Below, one piece after another: positions 43,846 through 56,000 of a DNA stretch of 64,000 nucleotides. The DNA comes from Desmodus rotundus (taxonomy: Eukaryota > Chordata > Mammalia > Chiroptera > Phyllostomidae). How positions within the stretch are numbered: the first letter of the stretch is position 1; each line of letters starts with the position of its first letter. The stretch lies in assembly GCF_022682495.2 (NCBI RefSeq), contig NC_071392.1, positions 59,731,459-59,795,458 of the forward strand. The letters run 5' to 3'. Both the position numbers and the translations under genes were made by a program. The notes beneath the pieces were generated by a model. That model did not search any database. It was not told the DNA's origin and was given only the letters and a program-made list of their open reading frames with translations.

Positions 43846-45706
43846 GGAGAACCAAGATGGCGGCGTAGGTAGACACACTGCGCCTCCTCCCACAACCAGA
43901 ACTGACAGAAAATCGAACAGCAAGGGGGTCCAACACCAAGGAAATACAAAATAAACATTCATCTAGACCAGTAGGAGGGGTCGAGACTGGCACCTGGGTG
44001 GAGAGGACTCGCGTGGCTGTGGTGGGACTGAGACTAGCGGAGTGTGGGACAAACAGCGCAGGCAGTATGACCACTAGCAGACCCTGTGGCCCCACATTGG
44101 TGCAGATAAACCGAGAGGGCCGGACTCAGAGTGGCAGAGAGCGGGGCAGGCTGAGCAGTGGGTAGCACCCCGTGGCCCCACATTCCTGCATAGATAAACC
44201 GGGCGAATGGCGGGGATCGAAGCAGGCTGCACAACCCAGGGCTCCAGCTTGGGGAAATAAAGCCTCAAACCTCTGATTGAAAACGCCTGTGGGGATTGGG
44301 GCAGCAGAAGGAGAGACTCCCAGCCTCACAGGAGAGGTCGTTGGAGAGACCCACAGGGGCCTAGAGTGTGCACAAGCCCACCCACTCAGGGACCAGCACC
44401 AGAGGGGCCCAGTTTGATTGTGGGTAGCAGAGTGAAAGACTGAAATCCGGTGGAGAGGGGAGCAGATGCCATTGCTCCCTCTCAGCCCCACCACCACGTA
44501 CAGCGTCACAGCCCAGCGACCAGCGTTACCCCGCCCCAGGGAACACCTAAGGCTCTGCCCCTTAAAGTAACAGACCGCAAGACAAAAAGAAAAAAAAAAA
44601 GGCCCAAATGACAGAACACTTCAAAGCTCCAGAAAAAATATAGCTAAGCGAGGAAGAGATAGCCAACCTATCAGATGCACAGTTCAAAGCACTGGTTATC
44701 AAGATGCTCACAGAATTGGTTGAATCTATTCGAAAACCAGATGAAAAAATGAAGCCAATGCTAAGAGAAACAAAGGAAAATGTACAGGGAACCAATAGTG
44801 ATGCGAAGGAAACTGGGACTCAAATCAACAGTGTGGACCAGAAGGAAGAAAGAAACATCCAACCAGAAAAGAATGAAGAAACAAGAACTCAGAAAAATGA
44901 GGAGAGGCTTAGGAACCTCTAGGATATCTCGAAACGTTCCAACATCCGAATTATAGGGGTGCCAGAAGGAGAAGAGGAAGAACAAAAAATTGAAAACTTA
45001 TTTGAACAAATAATGAAGGAGAACTTCCCTAATCTGGCAAATGAAATAGACTACCAGGAAGTCCAGGAAGCTCAGAGAGCCCCAAAGAAGCTGGAGCCAA
45101 GGAGGAACACACCAAGGCACATCATAATTACATTACCCAAGATTAAACTCAAGGACCTACATCCAAGATTACTGTATCCAGCAAAGCTATCATTTAGAAT
45201 GGAAGGGAAGATAAAGTGCTTCTCAGATAAGGTCAAGTTAAAGAAGCTCATCATCACCAAGCCCTTATTATATGAAATGTTAAAGGGAGTTACCTAAGAA
45301 AAAGAAGATCAAAAATAGGAACAGTAAAAATGACAGCAAACTCACAGTTATTAACGACCACACCTAAAACAAAAACAAGAGCAAACTAGGTAAACAACTA
45401 GAACAGGAACAGAACCATAGAGAAGCAGATCACATGGAGGGTTGTCAATAGGGGAGAGGGAGGGGGAGAGGGGGGGAAAGTTACAGAGAATAAGTAGCAT
45501 AGATGATAGGTGGAAAATAGACAGGGGGAGGGTAAAAATAGTGTAGGAAATGTAGAAGCCAAAGAACTTATAAGTATGACCCATGGACATGAACTATAGG
45601 GGGGAATGTGGAAGGGAGGGGGTGGGCAGGATGGAGTGGAGTGGGGGGGGAATGGGACACCTGTAATAGCATAATCAATAAATATATTAAAAAATAAATA
45701 AAATTA
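43846..45706 (+). mobile_element. HAL1 copy 4, short-ORF1 subfamily, inside old L1 ORF2
   Basis: It is bounded by a perfect 16-bp duplication (aaaaatagattcttca at 43830-43845 and 45707-45722). It has the same layout as copies 1 and 3, with the YY1-type motif at 43853-43864. The long perfect duplication shows a clean insertion into the ORF2 pseudogene. Confidence 0.9.
44608..45297 (+). pseudogene. HAL1 ORF1, short form, broken
   Basis: It aligns with the ORF1 at 39391. The usual ATGGCCCAAATG start reads AAGGCCCAAATG, so initiation moves to the next Met. A stop replaces a Gln near 44642 and another near 44921 (CAG to TAG). The 44704-44922 and 44959-45297 pieces are open. It carries the 47-residue deletion but keeps QIMKENFP and ANEIDYQEV, features of the full-length type. 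It therefore appears intermediate between the two types. Confidence 0.82.
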
Positions 45707-47005
45707 AAAAATAGATTCTTCAACAGATTGTTTTGGGATATCGGGCCAGCTATATGCTAAAAAAATTAAGCTCTATCAGCAATTTACATGATACACAGAC
45801 AAAACTCAAGGTGGATAAAAGACTTAAATATAAGACACGACACAATAAAAGTCCTTAGGGGAGAACATTGGCAGGAAAATGTCAGATATTCCATGCAGCA
45901 ATATTTTTACAGATATGTTCCTTAGAGCAAGGGACATAAAGGAAAGTAAACAAATGGGAGTTCATCAAGTTAAAAAGCTTCTGTGCAGCTAAAGAAAACA
46001 TCAGCAAAATGAAAAGGGAACCAACTGTATGGGAAAATATATTTGTGAATGATACTTCAGATAAGGGTTTGATCTCCAAAATAAAAAATAAAATTCATGA
46101 CTCCACTCCAGTAGGACAAGCAATCCAATTAAAAATGGGCAAAGAACTTGAACAGATACTTGTCCAAGGAGGATGTACAGAGGGCCCAGAGACATATGAA
46201 AGGATGCTCAGGGTCACTAGCCATCAGAGAGATACAATTTAAAACCACAATGAGATACTACTTCATACCCGTCAGAATGCCCATCATAAACAAATCAAGA
46301 AAGAAGTGCTGGCGAGGTTGTGGAGAAAAGGGAACCCTAGTACAGTCATGGTAAGAATGCAGACTGGTGCAGCCACTATGGAAAAAACAGTATGGAATTT
46401 CCTCAGAAAACCAAAAATGGACCTGCCATTTGACCTGGCAATTCCATTGTTGGGAATATACCCTAAGAATCTTGAATAACCAATTTAAAAGGACCTATGC
46501 ATCCCAATGTTCATAGCAGCACAATATACAACAACCAAGTGTTGGAAGCAACCTAAGTGACCATGTGTAACTGACTTGTTGAAAAAACTATGGTACATTT
46601 TCACAATGGAATACCATGAAGCAGAAAGAAAGTAAGAGCTGTCACTACCCTTCGTGACAGCATGGGTGGATCTAGAGAGCAATATGCTAAATGAAATATG
46701 CCAGGCATTGAAAGACAAATAGCATATGTTCTCACCTATAAGTGGAAACTAATCAACAAAATAAACAAGCAGTCAAAATATAAATAGAGAATTTGAAATA
46801 AAGAAGCAGCTAACAGTAAGTAGAGGGGAATGTGGAAAGGGATAATGGGGGAAAACAGAAAGGTCATCAAGGAATATGTATAGAGGACTCATGGATAAAG
46901 CCAAAGGGAATAAGATCAAACATGGAGGTGAGGATGAGTGAGGTAGGGTGGAGTGGATAGGAAATATGGAGACAAGTGTAGTTGAAAAACAATTAAAAAA
47001 TGACA

Positions 47006-47590
47006 GAAAAAGAAAATAGTGTGGAATTTCCTCAGAAAACTAAAAAGGGGACTGTCTTTTCACTCAGCAATTCCATTGCTGGGATTATACCCTAAGACCC
47101 CAAAACACTAATTTTAAAGAATATGAGCACCCCAATGTTCATAGCAGCACAATTTATAATAGCCAAGTGTTGGAAGCAAACTAATTGTCCATGAGTAAAT
47201 GAGTAGATCAAAAAGCTATGTTACTTTTAGTCAATGGAATACTACACAGCAGAGAGAAATAAGCCAGGTGGTGAAAGACAAATACCATATGATCTCACCT
47301 ATAAGTGGAACTGAATCAACAAAACAACAAGCAAGCAAAATATAACCAGAGACTTTGAAATAAAGAACAAAGTGACAATAAGTAAAAGCATCAGGGAAGG
47401 GGATAACAGGGAAAAGAATGGGAAGGATCATCAAGGAACATTTATATAGCACACATGAACAAAACTAAGAGGTATAGGATTGAGGGTAGAAGTTGGGCAT
47501 GGGTGTTGCTGGGGCTTGTGGTGGGGGAAACTGGAGAAATCTATACTTGAACAACAATAAAAAATAAATAATATCATTATAAAAAAATGA
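47006..47590 (+). mobile_element. 5'-truncated L1 3' end
   Basis: It starts in the ORF2 C-terminal region (gtggaatttcctcagaaaac), passes the ORF2 end and a 3'UTR with a G-rich run near 47510-47535, and ends in caataaaaaataaataat. It follows directly on the A-tail of the older L1, suggesting insertion into that tail. Confidence 0.75.
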
Positions 47591-47649
47591 ATGAGGACAT
47601 TTCCATCCCTCTGGAAGGTGCCTCCATGTTCACCTTTCATTATTACCTA

Positions 47650-47920
47650 TGTATTCCAAGCATAGCGTCTATTCTGACCTCTGTCAACATAGGTTAATTG
47701 TGCTTGTTTTGATTTTCATTTAAATGGAATCATGTAGTATTTCTATTTTGTGCCCAGTTTTTTTTGCTGAGTATTAAATTGTGAGATTCAAAAAATACCC
47801 ATATTGATTTAGTTATAATATTTTTGTGTGTATCTATTTGCATAGCTTTTTAAGTGGTGGTTGAAGGTATTTCAATAGGTAGATAGATATACAGGTAACA
47901 TATACTGTATATTACATGTA
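47650..47920. repeat. Ancient L1-like remnant
   Basis: The phrase atggaatcatgtagtatttctattttgtg followed by tgctgagtattaaattgtgagatt resembles the 3' part of old mammalian L1 ORF2 in antisense. Highly decayed; orientation and subfamily are not assigned. Confidence 0.4.
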
Positions 47921-48189
47921 ATCACAATCTCCATCTATCATTTTATCAGTTTCAGGTATGTCTGGAAATCTTCTCTCCCCTTCACATTTCATTACACTCT
48001 TTTTATTATATAATTATATTTTGTATTTTCTTCATAAACATTTAAAACTGAATCTCTCAATTTCATATTTTCTGCTTCAAAAATCAAACATAATTTAGAA
48101 ACCCAAGAGAGAAAGGAAAATCCATTTTTGTGTTTACCGATATTTTTTTGCTCAATGTGTTTTTCTTCCTTCCTTATGCTCTAAAAACT

Positions 48190-49120
48190 TCTACTTTTAT
48201 CACTTATTTTCTGTTTAGAGAACTTCCATTTGCCATTGTTTAACAGTAGGTCTGCTGATAACAAATTCTCTAGATTATATGATACTGTTTGATTTTCCTT
48301 CATTCTTGAAGGACAGTTTCACTGGGTACAGGACTGTGAGTTGATAACTGTTTTTTTTTTTTTTTTCAGGAATTGAAAAATGTGCCACTTCCTTCTAAGC
48401 CTCTAAGGTGTCTTATGAGCAATCCACCGTCATTTGTACCCTGTAAGTGAAACTGTCATTTCTGTCATTGCACTCAAGATTTTCCTTTGTTTTTACTTTT
48501 CAGAATTTTATAATGGTATGTCTTGTGGAGTTTTTTTAGTTTAATCTCTTTGAGATTTGTTCACCTTCTTACATCTGTATTTTTATGTTTCTTTCCAAAT
48601 TTGGGTGTTTTCTGATAATTTCTTTGAATAATTTTTCAGCTCTTCCCTCTCTTATATTTCCTTCCAAGACTCCAATGACACATATGTTAGATTATTTGTT
48701 ATAGTCACAGGGGTTTTTGAGGCCTTGTGGGTTTTTTTTTCCTATTCTCTCATATTTTCAAATGAGGTCATCTTTATTTTGTTAACTTCCAGTTTTCTGA
48801 TATTATTTTCTGTATCCTTCATTCTTTTCATGGGTCCATTCACTGTGTTTTTTCCTTTAGTTATTTTATTTTATTATAAAATTTTAATTTTCTTCTTTTA
48901 ATGTCTTCTCTATCCATTGAGACTATTTTTGCTGAGATTTTTCATTTGCTTTAATTATAATTAAATTTTTTAGGAACAAGTTTGAGATCTTCCTGGTTCT
49001 TCATTTTAGTTGAAATATGAATATTGTGTGAGACTCTGGATTATGTATAATATTATTTAGGCTCCTGAATTATGAATTTTTCTCCTTTTATTTTATCTTA
49101 TGTTGATATAATTATTAGAC
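48190..49120 (-). repeat. Ancient L1/HAL1 ORF1-region remnant
   Basis: The run 'tctctagattatatgatactg...ggacagtttcactgggtacaggactgtgagttg...' and 'ccttctaagcctctaaggtgtc' corresponds to the antisense of the ORF1 C-terminal region seen at 6360-6600 and 21570-21800 in young copies. Too decayed for reading frames. Confidence 0.5.
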
Positions 49121-49729
49121 CAGAAAAAGAACATAGAAGGGAAGAAGGGTAAGTTTTTCTTCCAGTACAACATCAAAAAAATTATTTAAGATATCACCTT
49201 TTTAACTTTTTTCCTAGTATTGCACTTCTTGGAGGCATAGTATATAGTCATTATAGAAAATAAACAAATGTCCCTATAGTTCAAATGTAAAGTAACAGCT
49301 GATGATGAATTAGATTTATTCTATAGGGTAAAACTCTCATATTGCTCCAAATGCACTAAAACCCACAGCTCTTTGTGCCTTAGATTGACACCATCTTTAT
49401 GCAAGAAAAAGCTTAATAAAATTAATTTTTCCTTCAGGAGTTATTTTCACACACATTGCACAAGCAGAATTGCTTTTTAAAACTGTGCTTTTTGTCATCA
49501 TAATCGTTTTACACATATTACAACTTTTCATACCCTGCACAAAACAGGGGTTCATTAGGAGTCATTAGAAGAAAATATTTTTTGTAAATCCATTAGAGAG
49601 TTTGTATATTATTTTATGTCATTTTAGAAAAGATGTAAATTGTGACTAATTATGAAGCAAACGAGGTGACTTGACCATAATTCAGGAAAGGTCCTCTTAG
49701 CAAAAGTATTTTAGAAATGAAAATGTTAT

Positions 49730-50280
49730 CAGATTAAAGGGGTTCCTTTACCTGAATGCCTCAAAGCCCAATCAAACTCAATCAGGAGTTTGCAGCAAAG
49801 AAAATTAAAAGTTTATTGGTTGAGGAAATAGGGCCAAGCCTAGAGCCACAGGTGAGCTACTGATCAAAGAACTGGCTCCCTGATGGCTTTAGTGGTATGT
49901 GTTCTATAGTGAAAATTATGATAGTTAAGGAGTTGGGGTTATGGGCCATACTGATTGGTTGGGGCCATGGTGAGGAGTTGGTGATCATTGCATCAGGTCC
50001 TATGTCAACCATATCACTGTTCTGTCTGGCTTCATAAAGGTGTTGTCCTTAGGGTTATTACACCTTCATGGGCCTGGAGCTGAAATGCAACTGAAGTCAA
50101 GATATTATCTTTAGCTTAACCAAAACTGTTTCCGTGGTCAACAGGCTTGTGGCTTTGTTATTAAAACAGTTTGATGCTGTCAAAAACTTGATGTTCTAAG
50201 GGCTTAATGATTAAGGAAGGCAGTGGGCAGACAAAGAAGAAAGGGTCATGTTAAATAAATGTTTCTTCTCAGTTATAAAA
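49730..50280 (-). repeat. Possible old LTR
   Basis: On the minus strand an AATAAA signal (near 49811) lies about 60 nt before a possible end in gcaaactcctgattg. The base composition is less AT-rich than the flanks. No duplication or internal region was found, so the call is weak. Confidence 0.3.
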
Positions 50281-50299
50281 CAGATACAAATCCTCTTTT

Positions 50300-50760
50300 T
50301 GAAGGAGGAGATATATTTATTTATTTGGTTATCTATATATCTATTTATTTATTTTAACTTTTAATTTGAAATAACTTTAAATATACACAAGTCTGGCAAA
50401 GATAGTACTATTTATCCATCTCTCACTTTACCCTACTGTTGACATTTTATATAACTCTGTTATATTTATGAAAACTAAGAAATTAACAAAACTAAATAAC
50501 TGTAGACTTCATTTAGATGTTCCCATTTTCCACTGCAGGATATTTATTCAAATTTCTCCTTTTTTATCTGTTGCAAGATCTAGTTGAGGTTGCCCTTTGT
50601 ATTGTCATGATACCACCTTAGTCTCTAATCTGTGATAATTTCTCCATTTTTCTGTCTGCATTATGGCCGTGCCAATTTTGAAGGGTAATTGTCCAGTATA
50701 TTATAGAATGGCCTTCAATTTGGGTTTGTCTGATGTTTTCTTATGATTAGACTGTCATTG
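50300..50760. repeat. Ancient L1 3'UTR-like remnant
   Basis: Phrases such as 'aatttgaaataactttaaatatacacaagt' and 'aaaactaagaaattaac' resemble the 3'UTR of old mammalian L1 (L1M type). Assigned by eye and by phrase only. Confidence 0.4.
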
Positions 50761-51419
50761 GATTTGGGGGAAAAACATTACAGATGTGATGTGCCTTTCT
50801 TACTGCATCATATAAAGTCAACCCCACTTAAATTTAATTTAATTTGGTTTCCACGCCAAATTAATTTTGGTGTTGCAAATCTCTGGATATGCAAGCTATA
50901 GTCTTGTATCTGGAATTTTTTGTCTAATAAAGGTAATTAAATAAGTTGGAAGGGATCAAGACCATTTTGTATCTTGGTCTAAGAAATTACAAAAATTATT
51001 TTCAATAACATCAGACTTAGTTTAATTAAAAACCTCTAACACTTCCACCATACTAAATTGACATCTGTGGCTTTTTTCAACTCAAGAATAAATAACATCA
51101 ATTTTCAATGTATTAAGTCTATATTTATAAGCTACACGAGTTTAAAGAGTATTCTCACTGTGGTACCTCTGCTTTAGGAGAGAGCTAATGATTTATTCAA
51201 TATTTGCTGAAGTTAGACTGGTAGATAATGAGGATTATACCCAAAGACACATACGAATGTGTCTTCTTCATTGAATGAAAATCTGCTTTGTTAAACTATT
51301 TCTTACAAATCTGCCTTGATTTTCATACAGCTTGGTTATGCATGTAGAATTTGGGGACTATTAGGGTCCAAATTCTTGCTCTTCCTCCTCTAATTGCCAA
51401 GTCATTTTCCTTTATTACA

Positions 51420-51550
51420 TAAATTCTCCTAAAGTGGTTAAAAAGATAACATTGAGTTTATGTGAGTTAATGAACATGAGACACTAGAACAATAGCTGGC
51501 ACTTAGTAAATACTCAATACACATTAGCTACTATCAACATTATTGATAGC
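51420..51550 (+). repeat. MIR SINE remnant
   Basis: The run 'gtttatgtgagttaatgaacatgaga...acaatagctggcacttagtaaatactcaatacacattagctactat' follows the core and 3' end of the mammalian MIR SINE. Decayed but in the right order. Confidence 0.6.
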
Positions 51551-51896
51551 TATAACACATTATGAGTAAATATTCTATGTATCACATTTTAGCATGGACA
51601 AATAAGTCATAGAACTATTTAAGGGAAAGGAGGCATTATATAAATAAAAAATACTTTTACATAGTTTGCTTAGATTTTTTTATATTATACATTATATACA
51701 TTTTCCTGTATCTCAAAATTAATGCTTAATTTCCCCTTTAGGTTGAGTTCATTTTTATATTTCAAAATACATCATTGTTTCAATTTGAATTTATTTTACT
51801 AACATTCACATTATGTTTAGTTTGAGATAACAGACCCTTTGGTACCTAAACTTCCCTTAAAAATATTGACTTTTGGATTCAAAATTTGATTTAAGC

Positions 51897-52130
51897 AGAG
51901 ACACTGAAGTTAAGAGCAATCTAACAATAACCAGAGGGGAGTGGTGAGGGGATAGTGGGGAGAGGGGTTTTCAGGAACTACTATAAAGGACACATGGACA
52001 AAACCAAGGGGGAGGGTGGAGGTGGGGGAGGGAGGTGGGTTTGTCTGGAGTGGGGTGGGGGGGAGGGGAGAAAATGAAGACAACTGTAATTAACAGCAAT
52101 AAAAAAGAGTTTAATATTAAAAAATAAAGT
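51897..52130 (+). mobile_element. Short L1 3'UTR fragment
   Basis: It contains the G-rich run near 51940-52070, then 'gacaactgtaattaacagcaataaaa', parallel to the antisense 2220-2420 region of L1 copy 1. Flanks of the type aaaattTgatttaa on both sides (51882 and 52143) may be a degraded insertion duplication. Confidence 0.65.
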
Positions 52131-52515
52131 AATATTATTTTAAAATTTTTGATTTAAAAATTCTAGAGAATTTCATATTTATTCTTGGTATACCACAGTA
52201 GTTAAAACTGTTTATTTAGTACTCTTAAACAATTTTACTTAGTAACTTACACTACCATTATAAGTGGGAAGTGAAAATATTGTAAATAAACTCACTGAGT
52301 CTGCAGAATGAAATGTGAAGCACTGTTTACATAAATAAAAAAGTGACTGTTTAATCTTTTTTAATAATCTAATGGGGGTGGTTTTGTTTGCAAATGTAAT
52401 CTAGCCACCAAGGTAATTCACTGCTTACTTCTCTAAATCAGAGGATTCTGGAGGCTGCATGAAATAACTCTATAATACATTTATATTACCATTAAATTCA
52501 GTTTCCCAGTCTTCA

Positions 52516-53343
52516 TGTGACAGGTGTGGATGTGGTCCAAAAATAGGGTACAGGCTGAGAAGGCCCAATATCCCCCCTAACAGGGCTAGAGAAGGGAAAG
52601 TAGAACAGGGCCTTTGAGAGTTACTTTGCATATCTAAAGAACTTGGCCAGTGTTTAGTAATGCTAATAGCTGTGCCTGCCCTCTGAGCCAGGGAGATGGG
52701 TGTGACTTTGCCTCATGAGCTAGCCAGAGGACTTGCTGCACCTGCACAAGAGCAGGAAGGTGGTTCTTATGTCCCAGGGCCATGCTTGCCTGGACTAACA
52801 ATGGCAACCAAGAAAGGCAGAAGAAACCAGAGTACTGACAGGTGTAACCCTTTGTGGAAGGAGTCAGAAATGGGATCACAGAGGAGGAGTGGGGCAAGGA
52901 TGTAAACTCAAGTGCGGGGCAGCCAAGAGGCTTTGGCCATGTGGTTTGAAAATATGTAGGAGGACCCCAGCTAGCCCACCATGAGCAGGGTCCATGTAGT
53001 TTTGTATTAAGATTGAGAATCTAGCTGAGCACAGATGACTGGGAGAAGCCAGAATGTTAAAATGGGAATCTGATTAGCTAAGCTATAGACTTCCATTTTT
53101 TTTTCCTGAGAGACAGTACCTCTGACTGGCCTGGTTTGGCAAGGGGAGGCAGGACTATGTGTGTTTATAGGTATTTATCTTTAAGAGACTTTGGGACTTA
53201 CAAACAGAATTCTGCCATTATATGAACCTGAATAACTTTTGAATAAATAGTTCCTTTCCTTTCCTTTTCTTTTCATAAGACTCTGGAATAGGTAGTCACT
53301 TTTTTTTTGGTGGCAGGCAATAGAAGCCACTGGTTCTGTTACA
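52516..53343 (+). repeat. Solo LTR, class I-like
   Basis: It starts TGTGACAGGTGTGG and ends GGTTCTGTTACA. A poly(A) signal, GAATAAATAG, lies near 53242. The end region (ctctggaata...ggtggcaggcaatagaagc) resembles the end of the ERV-B LTR at 24170-24268. The flanking 4-mers ttca and ctca differ by one base. Boundaries are inferred. Confidence 0.55.
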
Positions 53344-53559
53344 CTCATTAAGAAAGTATCTGCTACACTTAATAACACTTTTGATTAGATTAAAGAGTTT
53401 CTTCTCAGTTGTCACATGTAAATTCTGTGACTTCCAATGACATTAATAAGAACAAAGGTAAAGTTGTTCTTTAAGCTCTTACAGAGAGGGAGGTAGATAT
53501 TTCTCAGAAGCCTCTGCCAATTGCCTTATCAAGTCTCACTATCTCAAATCCAGTCACTT

Positions 53560-54250
53560 GGCAATTGTGCACCGACTACCCAAGGGAACTTATTGCCTGT
53601 GAAACCAGACAAGTCAGTGTTCACGCTGGTTGGCACCACTAGACCCAATAAGTAGAGAGAGGGATTGAATCTTTATGTGCACTTTATTCAAGTGGCTGGT
53701 GAACTGAGAAGACAGAAGTTATGTACCCTAAAAGGCAATCTTATTTTTTCTTTTAAGCTGCCTTTTTTATAAGGAGGAAAAAAAGTGTAGGTAAGATATT
53801 AGTAATTCAGGGGGAAAAAAGTGTAGGTAAGGGGTTTGGAATTCAGGAAAGAGGTTAAACAGTTAAAAGGTGTAGTGTGGCAATACCCCTAGCATCCTTT
53901 TATGCACTGACCAGTGATTCTCTCTCTGTGTCTTGGGTCCTATGTCCTGGATGATTCTCTTTTTCTGGTTTCTGGGCAGCAGGATGATTTGCCCTGGAAA
54001 ACAATGGCTCAGGTACTACCTTGATTGCTTACAGTCTTCATGGAGCACAGAGGTGGAATCACTTGTAGTGTCCTGGAGACAGGGTGAATCATATCTTTAG
54101 GTCCTGAAACAATAGCTCTTTACATGAATTAACTACTAAGCTTATTAACTATTACCTAAAACTAAAATTGTCCAACTCTTGAGTTCCCCCATCACCTGGA
54201 GCTGGCATTGGTCCATCTTATCTTAAAGTTCAGCTGAAAAGCAAATGACA
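53560..54250 (-). repeat. LTR-like unit, minus strand
   Basis: On the minus strand an AATAAA signal (near 53683) is followed after about 110 nt by a possible end near TCGGTGCACA. Within it, 53774-53805 and 53811-53840 share ggaaaaaaagtgtaggtaag in tandem. Ends are not proven; family is unknown. Confidence 0.4.
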
Positions 54251-54366
54251 AAAAGAGAAACTTATGAATTCTATTAAAAAGGAGCAAGGCAAATGGATGA
54301 TAAATTGGCAATTAAAATGTACATTATGATAATAATTTCGATATATAGTAATTAAGAATGTATTTA

Positions 54367-54720
54367 TGTTGTAACTGAGCTACCTGGTATATGGCCACCT
54401 GCTGCCATACACAAGCATAACATGAGAATTGGTGTAGAAGGAAAAAGGTTTTTATTAATAGTGTACCCAGTGGTGGGGTAGGTTGGGGGGAGCTGGGAGT
54501 ATCTCTGCTCCAAGCCAACCTCTTCCACAAAACATAAATTCTCTTGTTCCCAGAAAGACATGAATACAAGCCCATGCTCAGAAGTTCCCCATCATTTCTT
54601 ATCTTTCCCTTTTTAGAGTTCAAAGTGGCTACATGAATGGATCTTTAGGGTTTACACTTACACACTCTCTCTCTGTCTCTCTCTCTCTCTGGTGCACAGT
54701 TGTGGGTTCCAGAGTCATCA
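54367..54720 (-). repeat. LTR related to the ERV-A LTR
   Basis: The minus strand contains ttttgtggaagaggttggcttggag and ctcatgttatgcttgtgtatggcagcaggtggcc, parallel to 14220-14245 and 14305-14335 of the ERV-A LTR. It ends ...GTTACAACA at 54367. A poly(A) signal (attaataaaaacc) lies near 54455. A CT-rich simple repeat at 54662-54692 interrupts the 5' part. The start is not defined. Confidence 0.55.
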
Positions 54721-55490
54721 TTGCCTCATGCAGCTTCTCTCTCACTCTTGGGGCTGGGACATGCTGCAAGATTACTCCAGAAAGTTATGCAAGGGGCACT
54801 CCATCTGTACCCAACACTGCTCACACTCCTGAAGCCAAGAAACTTCCCAGACTGTGCATAAGCAATTTTCCCACTAGCCCACTGTTAACAAGGTACATGT
54901 TTTTGCATGTGGGCCTGCTCCAGACCATGGAAGCAGGGCAAGGCAAGATCTGTGGGTGTGGTCCAACATTCCACAGGGGCCCACAAATGCTCTGTGCCCT
55001 GACTGAGTGCATTCTGTTTTAAAGCCTCTGCCCAGAAACCTATGCACAATGGAGCACCTAGCTTTTCAACCAATGTGGGCTAATGTCTGCCATGTTTGTC
55101 AGTTTCTAGTGTATTTTCCCCCTCTTCTGGCTGCCCTTTTGTGGAAGGGAGCAGAAGTTTCCCAGCCATACAGGTGAAGGAGCATCTTGTCCCAAGACTG
55201 GGCACCTGGCCCCCACAACTCATACAGACACTGTTTGTAGGCTGTATCATGATCTGCTCAGTGAGGGCAATGCATGCTGGTTCATGCAGCCCAGTCGCCT
55301 TTGTTTACAGTAGCCCTAGGGTATGGGAAAGCTGTAATACAGTTTTAGTTGTGATTTCAATTCAGGGGGCCTCTGACACTTCCTGTAACCACCTTCATTC
55401 TGTGGGGAAGTGCTGATTCTAGTGCCACCTCTGGGGTGCCTTGCCCACACCCTAGCAATCTGATCTGACCCACCCTTTTACAGTATGACT
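54721..55490. other. Unassigned, possibly ERV-derived
   Basis: It is more G+C-rich than its surroundings and adjoins the LTR at 54367 on that LTR's 5' side. No retroviral motif or gene was recognised. Open frames of 106-129 codons (54633-55022, 55096-55416) have no recognisable content. Confidence 0.35.
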
Positions 55491-56000
55491 GTTTACTACT
55501 TGTAAGGTGTTTTTCTAGAAACTGATGTTATAAGTGTGAGCAAGATAGTTTCTGCCTCATAAACTTACATTCTTCATGGTGAATACAGATAAACAAATTG
55601 GTAATATAATGTCAATGGTTAATATATGGGATGAAGAATCTAAAAACAGTGTAGAACTTGTGTGTCGGATGCTTGTTTTAGAGAGGTGGTCTCTTTGAGA
55701 TGATGATATTCTAGCTGAGACTGGAATGATAAGAGGCGGCCAGGTAAAGACCTAGGGAAGAAATGTTTCATTTCAGAGATACTAGTAAGTGCAAAATCCT
55801 GCAAACAAGGTTGTCCTTTTCAAGTGAGAGAAGGAATACTGACAAAACTAGAATATGAAGAGGGAGGTAAGAGATGATGTCTGAGATGTTATCAGGAATA
55901 GCTCATGAGAGGCTTTCCAGGTCTTAATGAAAAGCTTAGATTTTATTCTACCTGACCTGGAAAGCCACTGTGGTTAGATTTGTTGGGAGAAAATAGAGGC
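55491..56000. repeat. Ancient interspersed repeat, family not assigned
   Basis: Phrases such as 'gataaacaaattggtaatataatg', 'agtgcaaaatcctgcaaacaagg' and 'cttagattttattctacctgacctggaaagccac' recall a widespread old mammalian repeat of the type 'ttggattttattctaagtgcaatggg'. I could not name the family safely. Confidence 0.45.

Larger units (their letters stand above)
41066..46752 (+). pseudogene. Old L1 ORF2, heavily disrupted and split by HAL1
   Basis: The endonuclease start MNKYLSIITLNVNGLNTP is at 41066. Frames then break at 41309 and repeatedly afterwards. Recognisable pieces are 41911-42216, 42612-43160 (RT with the [16 protein letters not shown] motif) and 46009-46354. At 43147-43161 the RT active-site motif reads LFADN instead of LFADD, so the second catalytic aspartate is lost. 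HAL1 copy 4 interrupts it at 43845. No product is possible. Confidence 0.85.
38513..47005 (+). mobile_element. Old plus-strand L1, 5'-truncated in ORF1 and split by two HAL1 elements
   Basis: After removal of the HAL1 copies at 38645 and 43846 the sequence reads from ORF1 coiled coil (38530) through ORF1 (to about 41006), ORF2 (41066 to about 46752) and a 3'UTR with A-tail near 47000. Numerous frameshifts and stops, more than in either minus-strand L1, show it is older. It abuts the minus-strand L1 end at 38510 head to head. It is not active. Confidence 0.85.

Noticed and set aside
54633..55022. 129-codon frame as a possible host gene
   Set aside because: No recognisable domain, no splice or promoter context, and it adjoins an LTR in repeat-rich sequence.
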